A stretch of DNA of 64,000 nt from Limnospira fusiformis SAG 85.79 (GCF_012516315.1 NZ_CP051185.1:3213403-3277402); one strand, 5' to 3'; counted from the first letter of the stretch, positions 28,245-38,277 are shown. The notes: generated from the letters alone by a model not told the origin. Numbers and translations: made by a program.

Positions 28245-29237
28245 GGCGATCGCATCGGTGGATTTAACTAGATTAATTCCGGCGGCAGAAAACCTTTGAA
28301 ATGCGGCTTCTGCGGCTTCTGTGAAATCGACTACACCTGGAACTATTACCGGAGAAGTACAATCTTCTAACACATAAACCCGTTGCGCTAAAGTGCGATC
28401 GCGATGTTGAATTTCTGTCAGTAAATCCTCCACAGTCCAGGCGACACAGTGACTCTTAGCTTGACCCGCAATAAATAGCAGATCAAAGTTCAGCAGTTTC
28501 TCAATTAGTCCCTGATTTTTGTTCCCAATACTCACGCCATTACTAGCTACTAAAACCTCTGGCTTTAGAACCGAATAATTTTCCGTGAGGGGATGTTGAC
28601 CTTTGAATTCTAGGTGAGTTTGACTGTAACGGGCGATATTATGAAAAAATAGGGCTTCTTCTACTCCTGAAACTAAAGCATGACTAATACCGCCCACCAT
28701 ACCATGATAGGGCCAAATCGTGAGAGGATAGCGCCCCCCTTCCGTCAATTGATGGGTATAATAGCGGGCGTGTTGTGCTAAAGTTTGTTCATCCCAACCC
28801 CTAAAATTTGGGGCGATCGTTGGATTAACCCGCCATCGACCTTTAGCGATATCCTCATCAGTAATAGTCCTTCCCGGTTCGGGATATTCACCACTATCAT
28901 TCACCCAAAAAATCGGATGAAAAATCTGCATAGCAGTGTGAGTATCTAGGGTGGCTATAATTTCAGTAATCCTCCCCAAATGGCGATAAATAAACTCACA
29001 TAATCGTTGATTATCTTGTAGCGCACCCCTCACAAATAACTCAAATCCGGGAATACAAAATGTATTCTGAACATCAATTAGTAATAAACCGATTCGTTTA
29101 GTATCCCTAGCTGCCGGTTGAATGTCATGTTCTTTGGCCCAAAGCCGTGCCTCTCTCTCCCGCTGCTGATAGGGTACTTTCCACACTTCCTCAAGTTTAT
29201 GACTATCAAAGAAAACCGGAATCGGCAATTTGTTCAT
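28239..29237 (-). CDS. Isochorismatase-family cysteine hydrolase (nicotinamidase-like)
   Basis: The 332-residue protein has the catalytic Asp in IGLLLIDVQNTFCIPG, the metal/His region ATLDTHTAMQIFHPIFW, and the nucleophile Cys in IAGQAKSHCVAWTVEDLL. The fold includes nicotinamidases and isochorismatases; the unusually long insertions between the motifs (more than 100 residues beyond the usual 180-210) argue against assigning a substrate. It is monocistronic and converges with the preceding gene. Confidence 0.8.
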   Translation of the reverse strand: MNKLPIPVFFDSHKLEEVWKVPYQQREREARLWAKEHDIQPAARDTKRIGLLLIDVQNTFCIPGFELFVRGALQDNQRLCEFIYRHLGRITEIIATLDTHTAMQIFHPIFWVNDSGEYPEPGRTITDEDIAKGRWRVNPTIAPNFRGWDEQTLAQHARYYTHQLTEGGRYPLTIWPYHGMVGGISHALVSGVEEALFFHNIARYSQTHLEFKGQHPLTENYSVLKPEVLVASNGVSIGNKNQGLIEKLLNFDLLFIAGQAKSHCVAWTVEDLLTEIQHRDRTLAQRVYVLEDCTSPVIVPGVVDFTEAAEAAFQRFSAAGINLVKSTDAIAL

Positions 29238-29295
29238 GAAAGCCCCCTAGGATAAGCCCGCACTGCCAGTTTCAGCTCTCCACAATTTAGCCAGA

Positions 29296-29721
29296 CTAAA
29301 TTTGCATATTGAGCCTATATCTAATAGTAGCATAAACCACATTATATGAGACTTGTAACCCATATTTTTCTTGTAGCCAGCTTTGGACATCACAATAAGT
29401 TTTAAAGCCAGAGTCTTGGCGAGTCAGCTTATACTTGAGTTCCTGTAACGCATCCGGGGGAATTTTTTGCCTACGTCCTTTTTTATATTCATTAAAAATT
29501 AAACGATCTATTCCACCTTGTTTATAGCGATTTAACCAGCGATGGATCGTAATTCGGTTCACCCCTAATACTACCGCTAATTTAGTAATACTACTAACCT
29601 TATTAGACTTGAGCAGATAAAGTGCTTTAACTTTCGCAAACCCCTCAGTTGCTATGGTTTGAGACATTAAACAATTCAGGTCTTCGAGCGTTTCTTGGAT
29701 TTCCAATTGACGGTATTTCAT
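29296..29721 (-). pseudogene. IS630-type OrfA (helix-turn-helix part only)
   Basis: The product of about 141 residues has a homeodomain-like helix-turn-helix (KLAVVLGVNRITIHRWLNRY) and the linker KYGLQVSYNVVYATIRYRL found in the first half of IS630-type transposases, but the frame stops there and no DDE catalytic half follows. The ATG at 29721 has GGAG 8 nt upstream. It is a relic, or a domesticated DNA-binding protein. No terminal inverted repeats were found around it. Confidence 0.6.
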
Positions 29722-30127
29722 CTCAATCACTCCAGGCTATGCAAGCCAATCCAATTAATCTTGATGATGATTTGCTAAAAATAAATATTCGATCGCATTA
29801 AAAATCACTTAGACCCAGCTATAAACAGTGATCAAATATACTGAATATTCAATCCTCCCTCAATTTTCACTAAGGCTAATGATTAATAATTGCCCTACCA
29901 TTTAAACCCAGCTTACCAAGATAATCAACTGATTAATAAAATTACCCACAAAACCCACTTTATAAATCTTTTGCCTCCCCCCAAAACCTCCAAAACCCAC
30001 CTTTTTTTAGGCTACTACCACATCCCAGAATATTTGGACCATCCCCAGATACCCTTGACAAAAAGCTGGCTATGTGCATAAAATAAAAAATTATCATATC
30101 TCTACAAAACTTAACAACCTTTAAATT
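29722..30127. other. AT-rich intergenic region upstream of the ABC exporter
   Basis: No convincing gene is seen. It contains several A-rich runs and CCACCTTTTTTT-like stretches, and presumably the promoters of the flanking divergent genes. A frame at 29890-30081 has low-complexity content and no match I recognise. Confidence 0.35.
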
Positions 30128-31918
30128 GTGACCAAAAATCCTACTATTTCTAAGTCCCCTCTGAGGCGGTTATTTGAATATGCCGATCGCTATCGTCTGC
30201 AAATTTGGCAGGCCAGTATTTGCTCAATTCTCAATAAAATCTTCGACCTAGCGCCTCCGGTTCTCATTGGTGCGGCGGTGGATGTGGTAGTTAATGAACA
30301 GGACTCATTTATCGCCGGATGGGGTATTGAAAATGTCCAAAGTCAACTAATTGTTTTATCGATTATCAGTGGCATAATTTGGGGTTTAGAATCCCTATTT
30401 GAATATATTTATAAACTACTGTGGCGTAACCTCGCCCAAACCATTCAACATGAACTGCGTTTAGATGCTTATCGACACCTGCAAAATCTGGAGTTATCCT
30501 ATTTTGAAGAACGCAGCACCGGCAGTTTAATGTCTATCCTGAATGATGACATTAATCAACTGGAAAGATTTTTAGATGTTGGGGCTAATGAAATTCTGCA
30601 AGTAGTGACCACAATATTAATTGTCGGCGGTGGTTTTTTCATTATATCTCCCGAAGTGGCTGGGTTGGCTATGCTACCGATGCCGTTTATTGTTGGGGGT
30701 TCCATACTGTTTCAAAAAAGGTTAGCGCCCCGTTATGCAGAAGTCCGCGAAAAAGTTGGTTTTCTGAATGGTCAATTGTCTAATAATTTGACGGGTATTA
30801 CCACCATTAAAAGTTTTACCGCCGAAGAATATGAAGCGGAAAGAATTGGCAAGCAAAGTCAAGGCTATAGACTAGCTAATCGACGTGCGATCGCTTTTTC
30901 TGCCGCCTTTATTCCCCTGATTAGATTCTTGATTTTCTTTGGTTTTACTGCCACCTTAATTGTTGGCGGTTTACAAACCATAGAAGGACGGTTAGCAGTA
31001 GGCAGCTATAGTGTTTTGGTGTTTATTACTCAGCGTCTGCTGTGGCCTTTAACTCGCCTAGGAGAAACTTTTGACCAATATCAACGGGCGATGGCTTCTA
31101 CCAATCGGGTGATGAATTTACTAGATACCCCCATTGCTACTCACCCCGGAAATATTGCCTTAAATAGTCAGGAAGTTAGGGGAGAAATTGACATTAAAAA
31201 TATCACTTTTTCCTATAACCCTCAAATGCCAGTCATTAAAAACCTATCCCTATATATTCCTGCGGGAGATACCATTGCTATTGTCGGGGCTACTGGGTCT
31301 GGTAAAAGTACGTTGGTCAAACTGTTATTAAGGTTATATGAAATCCAGTCAGGAACCATTTTGATAGATGGCATAGAATTACAACAAATTAAACTGGAGG
31401 ACTTACGAAAAGCGATCGGTTTAGTCAGTCAGGATGTGTTTCTGTTTCATGGGACTGTAGCCGAAAATATCGCCTATGGCACTTTTGATGCCAGTTTTGA
31501 TGAGATTGTTAATGCCGCGAAAGTGGCTGAGGCTGATGGTTTTATCAATAGTTTTCCCCTAGGATATGATACGATTGTGGGAGAAAGAGGTCAGAAACTA
31601 TCGGGAGGACAGCGACAACGAATTGCGATCGCTCGTGCTGTTTTGAAAAATCCCCCCATTTTGATATTAGATGAAGCGACATCAGCGGTAGATAATGAAA
31701 CGGAAGCAGCCATTCAGCGATCGCTGGAATACATCACCCAAAATCGTACTACTATTGCGATCGCTCATCGTCTTTCCACTATCCGCAATGCTGACTGTAT
31801 TTATGTGATGGAAGATGGTCAATTAGTCGAGTGGGGAAGACATGAGGAATTGCTGGAAAAACAGGGAGTTTATAACGGCTTATGGCGAGTTCAGTCGGGC
31901 TTGAGGTTGTCACAGTAA
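30128..31918 (+). CDS. ABC exporter, fused membrane and ATPase domains
   Basis: A 596-residue half-transporter of the MsbA/MDR type. Residues about 20-320 hold six membrane segments and the coupling region (LSNNLTGITTIKSFTAEEYE); residues about 345-590 hold the ATPase with Walker A GATGSGKST, signature LSGGQRQRIAIARA, Walker B ILILDEATSAVD and the switch His in IAIAHRLST. It should form a homodimer exporting lipid or drug-like compounds. The start is a GTG at 30128. There is no neighbour that indicates a substrate. Confidence 0.9.
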   Translation: MTKNPTISKSPLRRLFEYADRYRLQIWQASICSILNKIFDLAPPVLIGAAVDVVVNEQDSFIAGWGIENVQSQLIVLSIISGIIWGLESLFEYIYKLLWRNLAQTIQHELRLDAYRHLQNLELSYFEERSTGSLMSILNDDINQLERFLDVGANEILQVVTTILIVGGGFFIISPEVAGLAMLPMPFIVGGSILFQKRLAPRYAEVREKVGFLNGQLSNNLTGITTIKSFTAEEYEAERIGKQSQGYRLANRRAIAFSAAFIPLIRFLIFFGFTATLIVGGLQTIEGRLAVGSYSVLVFITQRLLWPLTRLGETFDQYQRAMASTNRVMNLLDTPIATHPGNIALNSQEVRGEIDIKNITFSYNPQMPVIKNLSLYIPAGDTIAIVGATGSGKSTLVKLLLRLYEIQSGTILIDGIELQQIKLEDLRKAIGLVSQDVFLFHGTVAENIAYGTFDASFDEIVNAAKVAEADGFINSFPLGYDTIVGERGQKLSGGQRQRIAIARAVLKNPPILILDEATSAVDNETEAAIQRSLEYITQNRTTIAIAHRLSTIRNADCIYVMEDGQLVEWGRHEELLEKQGVYNGLWRVQSGLRLSQ

Positions 31919-32036
31919 CCATGACTGCTAGAGAGCAAAATTAAGTCTTGACAAAAATTGATTTTAGATTTAAAATGGGGGTATTGTCGGAAAATGTCCT
32001 AAACCATATACCGTTAATTTGGGGGAGGTGATGGTT

Positions 32037-32495
32037 GTGAAATTAGCAGAAGCCTTAATTTTACGCGCTGATCTGCAGAAGCGAATCGCTCAATTACAAC
32101 AGCGGTTGTTGCGAACTCTGAAAGTTCAGGAAGGCGAAGAACCTCCCGAAGATCCCCAAGACTTAATGGGGGAGTTAGAAAATCTAAGCGCTGAACTGCT
32201 GCGTTTAATTCAGCAAATCAATCGGACTAACTCAGTCACGCAATTAGAGGGAAAATCTCTATCAGATGCTTTAGCAGAAAGGGATACACTCAAACTCAAG
32301 CGCAGTGTTTATAAAGCGGCAGTTGAAGCAGCATCAGAACGCTACGATCGCTATACCAGAGGAGAACTGAAAGTATTAACTACGATTAATGTGGCTGAGG
32401 TGCAAAAATTGACCGATAGTTTAGCCCAAAATCATCGACAACTAGATACAAAAATTCAGGCTTTAAATTGGGCAACCGATCTAATTGAGACTTGA
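32037..32495 (+). CDS. DIP1984-family protein
   Basis: A 152-residue, almost entirely helical protein, MKLAEALILRADLQKRIAQL at the N-terminus and a coiled-coil throughout, matching the DIP1984 (septicolysin-like) family. Its function is not established. I chose the GTG at 32037 because GGAGGTG (32023-32030) stands 7 nt upstream; the ATG at 32031 directly abuts that site. Confidence 0.7.
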   Translation: MKLAEALILRADLQKRIAQLQQRLLRTLKVQEGEEPPEDPQDLMGELENLSAELLRLIQQINRTNSVTQLEGKSLSDALAERDTLKLKRSVYKAAVEAASERYDRYTRGELKVLTTINVAEVQKLTDSLAQNHRQLDTKIQALNWATDLIET

Positions 32496-32595
32496 ATAAA
32501 CCCGGATAATTGTTGGTAGCCAAACCTTCAGAAGCGAGTGTGAACCGCCAACTCGGTAAGTTGGGAACATCAAACAAAAAAAACATGGTTGGATA

Positions 32596-32639
32596 CTGGG
32601 CGTATTCTGGGTTCGACTCCCATTACAAATTTTGCCCAG
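32596..32639. other. Nested hairpin with tRNA T-arm-like core
   Basis: CTGGGC (32596-32601) pairs with GCCCAG (32634-32639), and inside it TGGG-TTCGACT-CCCA (32608-32622) looks exactly like a tRNA T-arm. No acceptor, D or anticodon arms fit around it, so it is not a tRNA as it stands. It lies about 150 bp upstream of the Hsp70-like gene and could be a leader structure or a tRNA-derived relic. Confidence 0.35.
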
Positions 32640-32641
32640 CA

Positions 32642-32658
32642 TTGTAACAAGGTTACAA
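32642..32658. promoter_or_regulatory. Perfect 7+3+7 palindrome upstream of the Hsp70-like gene
   Basis: TTGTAAC-AAG-GTTACAA is a perfect inverted repeat 134 bp before the ATG at 32792. The size and spacing suit a dimeric repressor or activator site. The GTA/TAC spacing is 7, not the 8 needed for NtcA. Confidence 0.4.
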
Positions 32659-32791
32659 GAGAAATGTCACATTTTACTACCGCATACTGGTCTGTATGGT
32701 TTGGTGAGGGTGGGTTAGGGGATAACAATTATCTGTAGGGGTTGATTGTCCTATAATATACTATAGGCCAATATTATTGATATAGTATCCA

Positions 32792-34384
32792 ATGACGATC
32801 GCGATCGATTTGGGAACCAGTAACACAGTAATTTCCCGTTGGAACCCAGTTACTGAACAACCGGAAACCCTAAAATTACCTGGTTTGTCACAAATTTCAG
32901 CCCAAAATCCCCCATTAATTCCTAGTCTGCTTTATGTAGAAAATGCCAAGGAAAAACAAGTTTTATTAGGTCAACAAGTGCGCGATCGCGGTTATGATTT
33001 AGCCAACGATCCGCGTTTTTTCCGTAACTTTAAACGGGGAATTGGTAGTAATATTCAGGGATTTTTACCAGAAATTGACGGTGAGATAATCACCTTTGAA
33101 ACCGCCGGAGAATGGTTTTTAAAAAATGCGATCGCCGCTATCAGCAACATTCCCCTAACGGTAGATTCCCTAATTTTTACAGTACCCGTAGATAGTTTTG
33201 AAACCTATCGCAACTGGTTAGGTCGTATCTGCGAGTCCTTGGAAGTCCCACAAGTGAGGATGATAGATGAACCGACAGCGGCGGCGTTGGGTTATGGATT
33301 AGGCGATCGCCAATTATTGCTAGTCATAGATTTTGGTGGTGGCACCCTGGATTTATCCCTAGTCCGTTTAGATGCCACGACCGCCAAAAATCCCCTAGGT
33401 TTTATTCTGAAATGGGGTCAAAAATCCTTAGCGGAATCTTCTGGACAAAAAGCCAAAACCGCGAGAGTTATCGCCAAATCAGGTCAGAATTTAGGAGGTT
33501 CAGATATCGACTATTGGCTGGTAGATGATTTCGCCCAAACCCAGGGATTAGTCAAAAATGCTTTAACCACCCGTTTAGCCGAAAAGCTGAAAATTCAGTT
33601 ATCCCTAAAAACCCAAGCCAGTGAAGTTTATTTTAATGAGGAAACCTTCGAGAGTTACGAGTTAGAAATGACTCGCGATCGCTTCAATGAAATCTTGACA
33701 CAAAACCAATTTTTTGAGAACCTAGATAAAGCCATGGGTCAGGTTTTACAGCAGGCGCGTCGCCAAGGGATAGAAGTGGGGGATATTGACGCGGTTTTAT
33801 TAGTAGGGGGGACTGTACAAATTCCGGCTGTTCAAGACTGGGTAAAGCAATATTTTAACCCTAGTCAAATTCGCAGCGAAAAACCCTTTGAGGCGATTTC
33901 TCATGGTGCATTACAACTAAGTTTAGGCACTAAAATTGAGGACTTTCTTTATCATAGCTATGGTGTTCGCTATTGGAATCGCCGGGATAATTGTCATGAT
34001 TGGCATCCAATTATTAAATCTGGTCAACCCTACCCCATGACAGAAGCGGTAGAATTATTGTTAGGCGCTTCCTTAGAAAATCAACCCAGTATTGAATTAG
34101 TTATTGGTGAATTAGGCGACGAAACTGGGGGAACAGAAGTCTTTTTTGATGGCGATCGCCTAGTTACTCGCAGTCTCAACACTGGAAAAGCTACTGTCCA
34201 ACCTTTAAATGATACTGACACCGGACGCAGTATTGCTAAATTAACCCCTCCGGGAAATCCTGGTAGCGATCGTATTCGGGTACAATTTCAGATTGATGAA
34301 CAGCGTTTTTTACGAATTACAGTCGAGGATATATTGACCAGTCAAACCCTATTAAATAATCAAACAGTCGTCCAATTAAGCTGA
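32792..34384 (+). CDS. Hsp70-family (DnaK-like) protein
   Basis: A 530-residue protein with the actin-like ATPase signatures of Hsp70: IAIDLGTSNTVISRW (phosphate 1), VRMIDEPTAAALGYGLG, VIDFGGGTLDLSL (phosphate 2) and DAVLLVGGTVQIPAVQDWV. The last about 130 residues are shorter than the substrate-binding domain of DnaK and lack its lid, so this is a divergent Hsp70 rather than the main chaperone. There is no DnaJ or GrpE gene nearby. The leader carries the hairpin at 32596-32639 and the palindrome at 32642-32658. Confidence 0.85.
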   Translation: MTIAIDLGTSNTVISRWNPVTEQPETLKLPGLSQISAQNPPLIPSLLYVENAKEKQVLLGQQVRDRGYDLANDPRFFRNFKRGIGSNIQGFLPEIDGEIITFETAGEWFLKNAIAAISNIPLTVDSLIFTVPVDSFETYRNWLGRICESLEVPQVRMIDEPTAAALGYGLGDRQLLLVIDFGGGTLDLSLVRLDATTAKNPLGFILKWGQKSLAESSGQKAKTARVIAKSGQNLGGSDIDYWLVDDFAQTQGLVKNALTTRLAEKLKIQLSLKTQASEVYFNEETFESYELEMTRDRFNEILTQNQFFENLDKAMGQVLQQARRQGIEVGDIDAVLLVGGTVQIPAVQDWVKQYFNPSQIRSEKPFEAISHGALQLSLGTKIEDFLYHSYGVRYWNRRDNCHDWHPIIKSGQPYPMTEAVELLLGASLENQPSIELVIGELGDETGGTEVFFDGDRLVTRSLNTGKATVQPLNDTDTGRSIAKLTPPGNPGSDRIRVQFQIDEQRFLRITVEDILTSQTLLNNQTVVQLS

Positions 34385-34410
34385 CACCAGGGGGTTAGGC
34401 TGATTATCTG

Positions 34411-35127
34411 TCACGGTGCATAATTAAAATGGCGGGGGCTAGATATAAATTCATCAATCCAGCTTTCCCGTCGTTTTCCCTGTTGATTAGCTTGCCAAAT
34501 TTTACCTGTGTTGATATCCAAACAAGTTAGCCACCCTTTAGGGCTATATACCCGTGTATCAAGACAAATTGCATAGCCAAAATTTACAGGTTTTCCGCTT
34601 TTCTGGCTAGTATGACCACATACCATAGTTTTACCAGAATAGTGAGGTTTAGCACTATAAAACTTTTCCCAAAATAAATGGTGATTGGATTGTTTAGATA
34701 GGGGGATATTGGGCGCAACATTAGCATGAACAAAAAAATGAGTTTCTTCTTCCCAATAGTCTAAACAGGTTTGTTCGACAAATTCCCAATGTTCAGGTAA
34801 AATATGGTTAATTTTAGGTTTTTTTCGGGATGAATTTTGGTAAGATAATATAGTTTGTTGACCGCCACAAATTTTCCAGGTATCTAAACTGTTAGGATGC
34901 GATCGCGCTGCTAACATCATAATTTCATGATTTCCCCGTAGAGGGATTAACTGACCCTGATTATACAGATAAATTAACCTATCAATTACCCCCTTAGAGT
35001 CAGGACCGCGATCGACATAATCCCCCAGAGTAATCACGCGGTCATCTGGTTGAATACTTACCATATCTATGAGAGTATCAAAGGCTTTTGAACAGCCATG
35101 AATATCACCAATCGCCAAAATTCGCAT
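34411..35127 (-). CDS. PPP-type metallophosphatase, copy 2
   Basis: A 238-residue phosphatase with all PPP signatures: [23 protein letters not shown], the His of FFVHANV and the His of VCGHTSQ. The bimetal centre fits bacterial serine/threonine or diadenosine-tetraphosphate phosphatases; the substrate is unknown. It is a tandem paralogue of the preceding gene (35158-35910) with the same ending (WLTCLDINTGKIWQANQ). The ATG at 35127 gives the usual [11 protein letters not shown] start. Confidence 0.85.
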   Translation of the reverse strand: MRILAIGDIHGCSKAFDTLIDMVSIQPDDRVITLGDYVDRGPDSKGVIDRLIYLYNQGQLIPLRGNHEIMMLAARSHPNSLDTWKICGGQQTILSYQNSSRKKPKINHILPEHWEFVEQTCLDYWEEETHFFVHANVAPNIPLSKQSNHHLFWEKFYSAKPHYSGKTMVCGHTSQKSGKPVNFGYAICLDTRVYSPKGWLTCLDINTGKIWQANQQGKRRESWIDEFISSPRHFNYAP

Positions 35128-35157
35128 AAACATTAATTGAGATATTTTGCTACTATT

Positions 35158-35910
35158 TTAACGCCGATTTAGGCGCATCCTAAATCGAATCGGGACGTAG
35201 GGAATCTCAAAATCATCAATCCAGCCAGTTTGTTTTTCCCCCTTTTGATTAGCTTGCCAAATTCTGCCACTATTGACATCTAAACAAGTTAACCAACCCT
35301 GACCACAAACCCAAGTATCAATGCAGATAGCATGACCAATATTAAGAGGTTGACCAGTTTTTTGGGTAGTATGACCGCAAACCATAGTTTTTCCAGAATA
35401 GTGAGGAGAAGGATGATCAAATGATTGCCAAAATAGCATCCTTTCCGGTTGTTTATTTAAAGGTAAATTGGGATACACATTAGCATGAACAAAAAAATGC
35501 GATCGGTTTTCCCACCAATTTCGACACACCTTTTCGAGAAAATACCAGTGTTTTTCAGGGATAGAATTAATCGCCTTATACCCGCCATTATGACCATAAG
35601 AAGCGATAGTTTCTTCCCCTCCAGAAGCCTGCCAATGATACCAGGCATCCCAACCCAAAGAACGCGATCGCAACATCAAAATTTCATGATTTCCCCGCAA
35701 AGCAATCAATTGTCCTCGGTCATGTAAATCGATGAGGCGATCGATAATTCCCTTCGAGTCTGGGCCGCGATCCACATAGTCACCCAAGGTGATAATCTGG
35801 TCATTTGGTTGCAGTTTAATCGCCCTAATTAGGGTATCAAAAGCCACCGAACAACCGTGAATATCACCAATTGCCAAAGTTCGTTTAGGCTTGTAAATCC
35901 TATTACTCAT
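35158..35910 (-). CDS. PPP-type metallophosphatase, copy 1
   Basis: A 250-residue paralogue of the next gene with the full motif set ([51 protein letters not shown]). Its ATG overlaps the L,D-transpeptidase stop by 8 nt (ATGAGTAA), so the two are translationally coupled. That suggests a functional tie between cell-wall cross-linking and this phosphatase, or only a common operon. Confidence 0.87.
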   Translation of the reverse strand: MSNRIYKPKRTLAIGDIHGCSVAFDTLIRAIKLQPNDQIITLGDYVDRGPDSKGIIDRLIDLHDRGQLIALRGNHEILMLRSRSLGWDAWYHWQASGGEETIASYGHNGGYKAINSIPEKHWYFLEKVCRNWWENRSHFFVHANVYPNLPLNKQPERMLFWQSFDHPSPHYSGKTMVCGHTTQKTGQPLNIGHAICIDTWVCGQGWLTCLDVNSGRIWQANQKGEKQTGWIDDFEIPYVPIRFRMRLNRR

Positions 35911-36406
35911 GTACTATAACAGGTGTGCCAACTGATGCCCACTCAAACAGCCATCTAGCATGGTCTACAGCAACATTTGTGCAACCGTGGCTAACTGGAG
36001 TTCCAAACATATTATGCCAATAAGCGCCATGAATTGCCATGCCGCCATCGTAGTACATTGTATAAGGAACATCCGGCACATCATAACCAGGGCCAGTCAT
36101 ACGGGTACTACGATACTTAGTTTGAACCCTAAAATTACCAACACGGGTAGGAGTTGAGGGTTTTCCAGTAGAAACAATCACCGCATAAACGGCTTTATTT
36201 CCCTCCCAAGCGATCAACCGTTGGCGAGTCAGATCAATTTGAATCCAACGTTCCGAAGACTGTTGTAAATCCAACATCCGCCGCGCTATCATGTTATGAA
36301 ATTCTTGGGCTTGTACCGGAGTTGAGTCCCCGTAAAGCAGTGTTACCCCTAGACTCAGCCCCGCTACCAATAGTCCCAGCTTACGCCATGGAATTGAACT
36401 TTTCAT
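35903..36406 (-). CDS. L,D-transpeptidase (YkuD domain), exported
   Basis: The 167-residue protein has a signal peptide ([20 protein letters not shown], cleavage near VQAQ) and a YkuD domain at about 50-165 with the active site [14 protein letters not shown]...[14 protein letters not shown], whose Cys in SHGCTN is the nucleophile. It forms 3-3 cross-links in peptidoglycan or attaches proteins to it. It is the first gene of a three-gene unit with the two phosphatases. Confidence 0.9.
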   Translation of the reverse strand: MKSSIPWRKLGLLVAGLSLGVTLLYGDSTPVQAQEFHNMIARRMLDLQQSSERWIQIDLTRQRLIAWEGNKAVYAVIVSTGKPSTPTRVGNFRVQTKYRSTRMTGPGYDVPDVPYTMYYDGGMAIHGAYWHNMFGTPVSHGCTNVAVDHARWLFEWASVGTPVIVHE

Positions 36407-36446
36407 GATTTCACCTTCCTAGAGTCTGTGCATGACTAAATCCATT

Positions 36447-37139
36447 TTAGAAGAATTTTACCCCTTCTGAATCATGGGATTTGTCCCCGTTTTCTGATTT
36501 ATCCCCAGAGTTCAGGATATCTATTAAATGTTGCGCGCGCCCAGTAATTTCCTGCCAGTTACCCTGGGATATCGCCTGTTTAGGGAATAAATCTCCTGAT
36601 AATCCCACCGCTATAGCCCCCCCTTGAATAAACTTCATAGCATTGTTTAAAGTTACTCCCCCAGTAGGAATCAAGGGTATTTGACCTAGGGGACCCTGTA
36701 AACTTTTAATATAATCAACACCTCCCACCGCTGAAATCGGAAAAACTTTAACACAACTCGCCCCATTTTGCCACGCAGTCACAATTTCCGTCGGCGATAA
36801 AGCCCCCGGAATTATCGGAATTGTCCTGGCTTGTGCTAATTGAATTAATGATAAATTAATGTGGGGAGAAAATATAAATTGTGCGCCACAATTGACAGCA
36901 TCCCGTAAATTTTGCTCAGTTAAAATTGTGCCAGTCCCAATTAAACAATCCGGCAACTCTGACCTAAGTTTACTAATGATTTCCGGTGCCTTTTCACCAT
37001 TCCAGGTAATTTCAATTAAGCGAATACCGCCCCGGCTAACAGCCCCAGCCATTTGTAAACCTAGTTCCCAACTGGGGGGGCGAATTACAGCGATCGCTTT
37101 ATGGGTTTTCAGTTGTTTTAACCAATCGCTATTTTCCAT
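36447..37139 (-). CDS. eda: KDPG/KHG aldolase
   Basis: A class I aldolase of 230 residues that splits 2-keto-3-deoxy-6-phosphogluconate to pyruvate and glyceraldehyde 3-phosphate (Entner-Doudoroff pathway). The catalytic Glu (RLIEITWNGE) and the Schiff-base Lys (GASCVKVFPIS) are present, with the phosphate loop GGVTLNNAMKFIQGGA. The ATG at 37139 has AGAG about 5 nt upstream and gives the family N-terminus; the in-frame ATG at 37196 adds 19 atypical residues. It is divergent from the GST gene. Confidence 0.9.
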   Translation of the reverse strand: MENSDWLKQLKTHKAIAVIRPPSWELGLQMAGAVSRGGIRLIEITWNGEKAPEIISKLRSELPDCLIGTGTILTEQNLRDAVNCGAQFIFSPHINLSLIQLAQARTIPIIPGALSPTEIVTAWQNGASCVKVFPISAVGGVDYIKSLQGPLGQIPLIPTGGVTLNNAMKFIQGGAIAVGLSGDLFPKQAISQGNWQEITGRAQHLIDILNSGDKSENGDKSHDSEGVKFF

Positions 37140-37201
37140 AATCTCTAACTTGGTTATAATAGTTAAATTAGTCTCACTACAACAATTCCTGTTCACTAAT
37201 T

Positions 37202-38221
37202 ATGGCCCCCACTCCCACTCCCACCAAAAAAAGCGGTAGCCCCCTCCCCCCAGGGGCGATCGTCCGTTTAGGAAAGTTCGCCTGGACTACTATGTGGCGG
37301 TTGATGATGTCAAAGTTAGCCCCCCGTAATTCTTCTGGGGAATATATCCGCCCCGAAAGCCAATTTCGCCACCAGGTAGGGACAGCAGCCTATCCCCCAG
37401 AGGCGGGACGCTATCAGTTAATTGTGGGCTGGGGTTGTCCTTGGGCCCACAGAACCCTAGTTGTCCGGGCTTTAAAGGGGTTGTCCTCTGCGATATCCAT
37501 AAATATCGTTTCTCCTTCCCCCGACTCGGGAATGTGGGTTTTTGACCAGCCAGAAGTCGAATTTAACACCCTACCTGAATTCTATCATAATGCTAAACCG
37601 GGTTATCAGGGGCGAGCTACTGTCCCCCTCTTGTGGGACACGCAGCAAAAGGCGATCGTCAATAATGAAAGCGCCGAAATTATTGTTATGTTAAATTCCG
37701 AGTTTCAGCAGTTCGCGAAATACCCCGATCTAGATTTATATCCTCCCGCCTTAAAAGAAGCGATCGACTCTTGGAATGAGCAAATTTATCAATATGTTAA
37801 TAATGGTGTCTATCGCTGTGGTTTTGCCCAAACCCAGACCGCCTATGAAACCGCCTGTAATCAGCTATTTGATACCCTCGATTTAATCGACAAAACCCTA
37901 GCCAATTCCCGTTATTTATGTGGCGATCGCATTACCTTGGCAGATGTCCGATTATTTACCACCCTCTTTAGATTTGATACCGTTTATTATAGCCTGTTTA
38001 AATGCCACCGTCGCCGCCTAGTGGATTATCAAAATCTCTACCCCTATTTGCGCGATATATATCAACTTCCCGAAGTCGCCGAAACCTGCAACTTAGAAGT
38101 TATTAAACGAGACTATTACGGCAATTTATTTCCCCTCAACCCCGGCGGAATTATCCCCCTCGGTCCTGACCTGGAGCTACATCAACCCCATGACCGCGAT
38201 CGTCTTACCCAAACTAATTAA
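37202..38221 (+). CDS. Xi-class glutathione S-transferase (glutathionyl-hydroquinone reductase-like)
   Basis: The protein of 339 residues matches the ECM4/YqjG family: the active Cys sits in VGWGCPWAHRTLVVRALKGL, followed by ATVPLLWDTQQKAIVNNESAEI and the C-terminal helical domain (YLCGDRITLADVRLFTTLFRFD). Such enzymes reduce glutathionyl-hydroquinones. The Cys context reads GWGCPWAHR instead of the more usual LACPWAHR. It is monocistronic, followed by the convergent methyltransferase gene. Confidence 0.85.
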   Translation: MAPTPTPTKKSGSPLPPGAIVRLGKFAWTTMWRLMMSKLAPRNSSGEYIRPESQFRHQVGTAAYPPEAGRYQLIVGWGCPWAHRTLVVRALKGLSSAISINIVSPSPDSGMWVFDQPEVEFNTLPEFYHNAKPGYQGRATVPLLWDTQQKAIVNNESAEIIVMLNSEFQQFAKYPDLDLYPPALKEAIDSWNEQIYQYVNNGVYRCGFAQTQTAYETACNQLFDTLDLIDKTLANSRYLCGDRITLADVRLFTTLFRFDTVYYSLFKCHRRRLVDYQNLYPYLRDIYQLPEVAETCNLEVIKRDYYGNLFPLNPGGIIPLGPDLELHQPHDRDRLTQTN

Positions 38222-38277
38222 TTTTCTAGTGATAGCAAATTATCTCCCATGACCCTGATTCCATCTAACCAGAATAA

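Noticed and set aside
32530..32630. A tRNA or tmRNA gene suggested by TTCGACT flanked by GGG and CCC
   Set aside because: No acceptor stem or anticodon arm can be drawn around it.
32642..32658. An NtcA-binding site
   Set aside because: GTA and TAC are separated by 7, not 8, bases.
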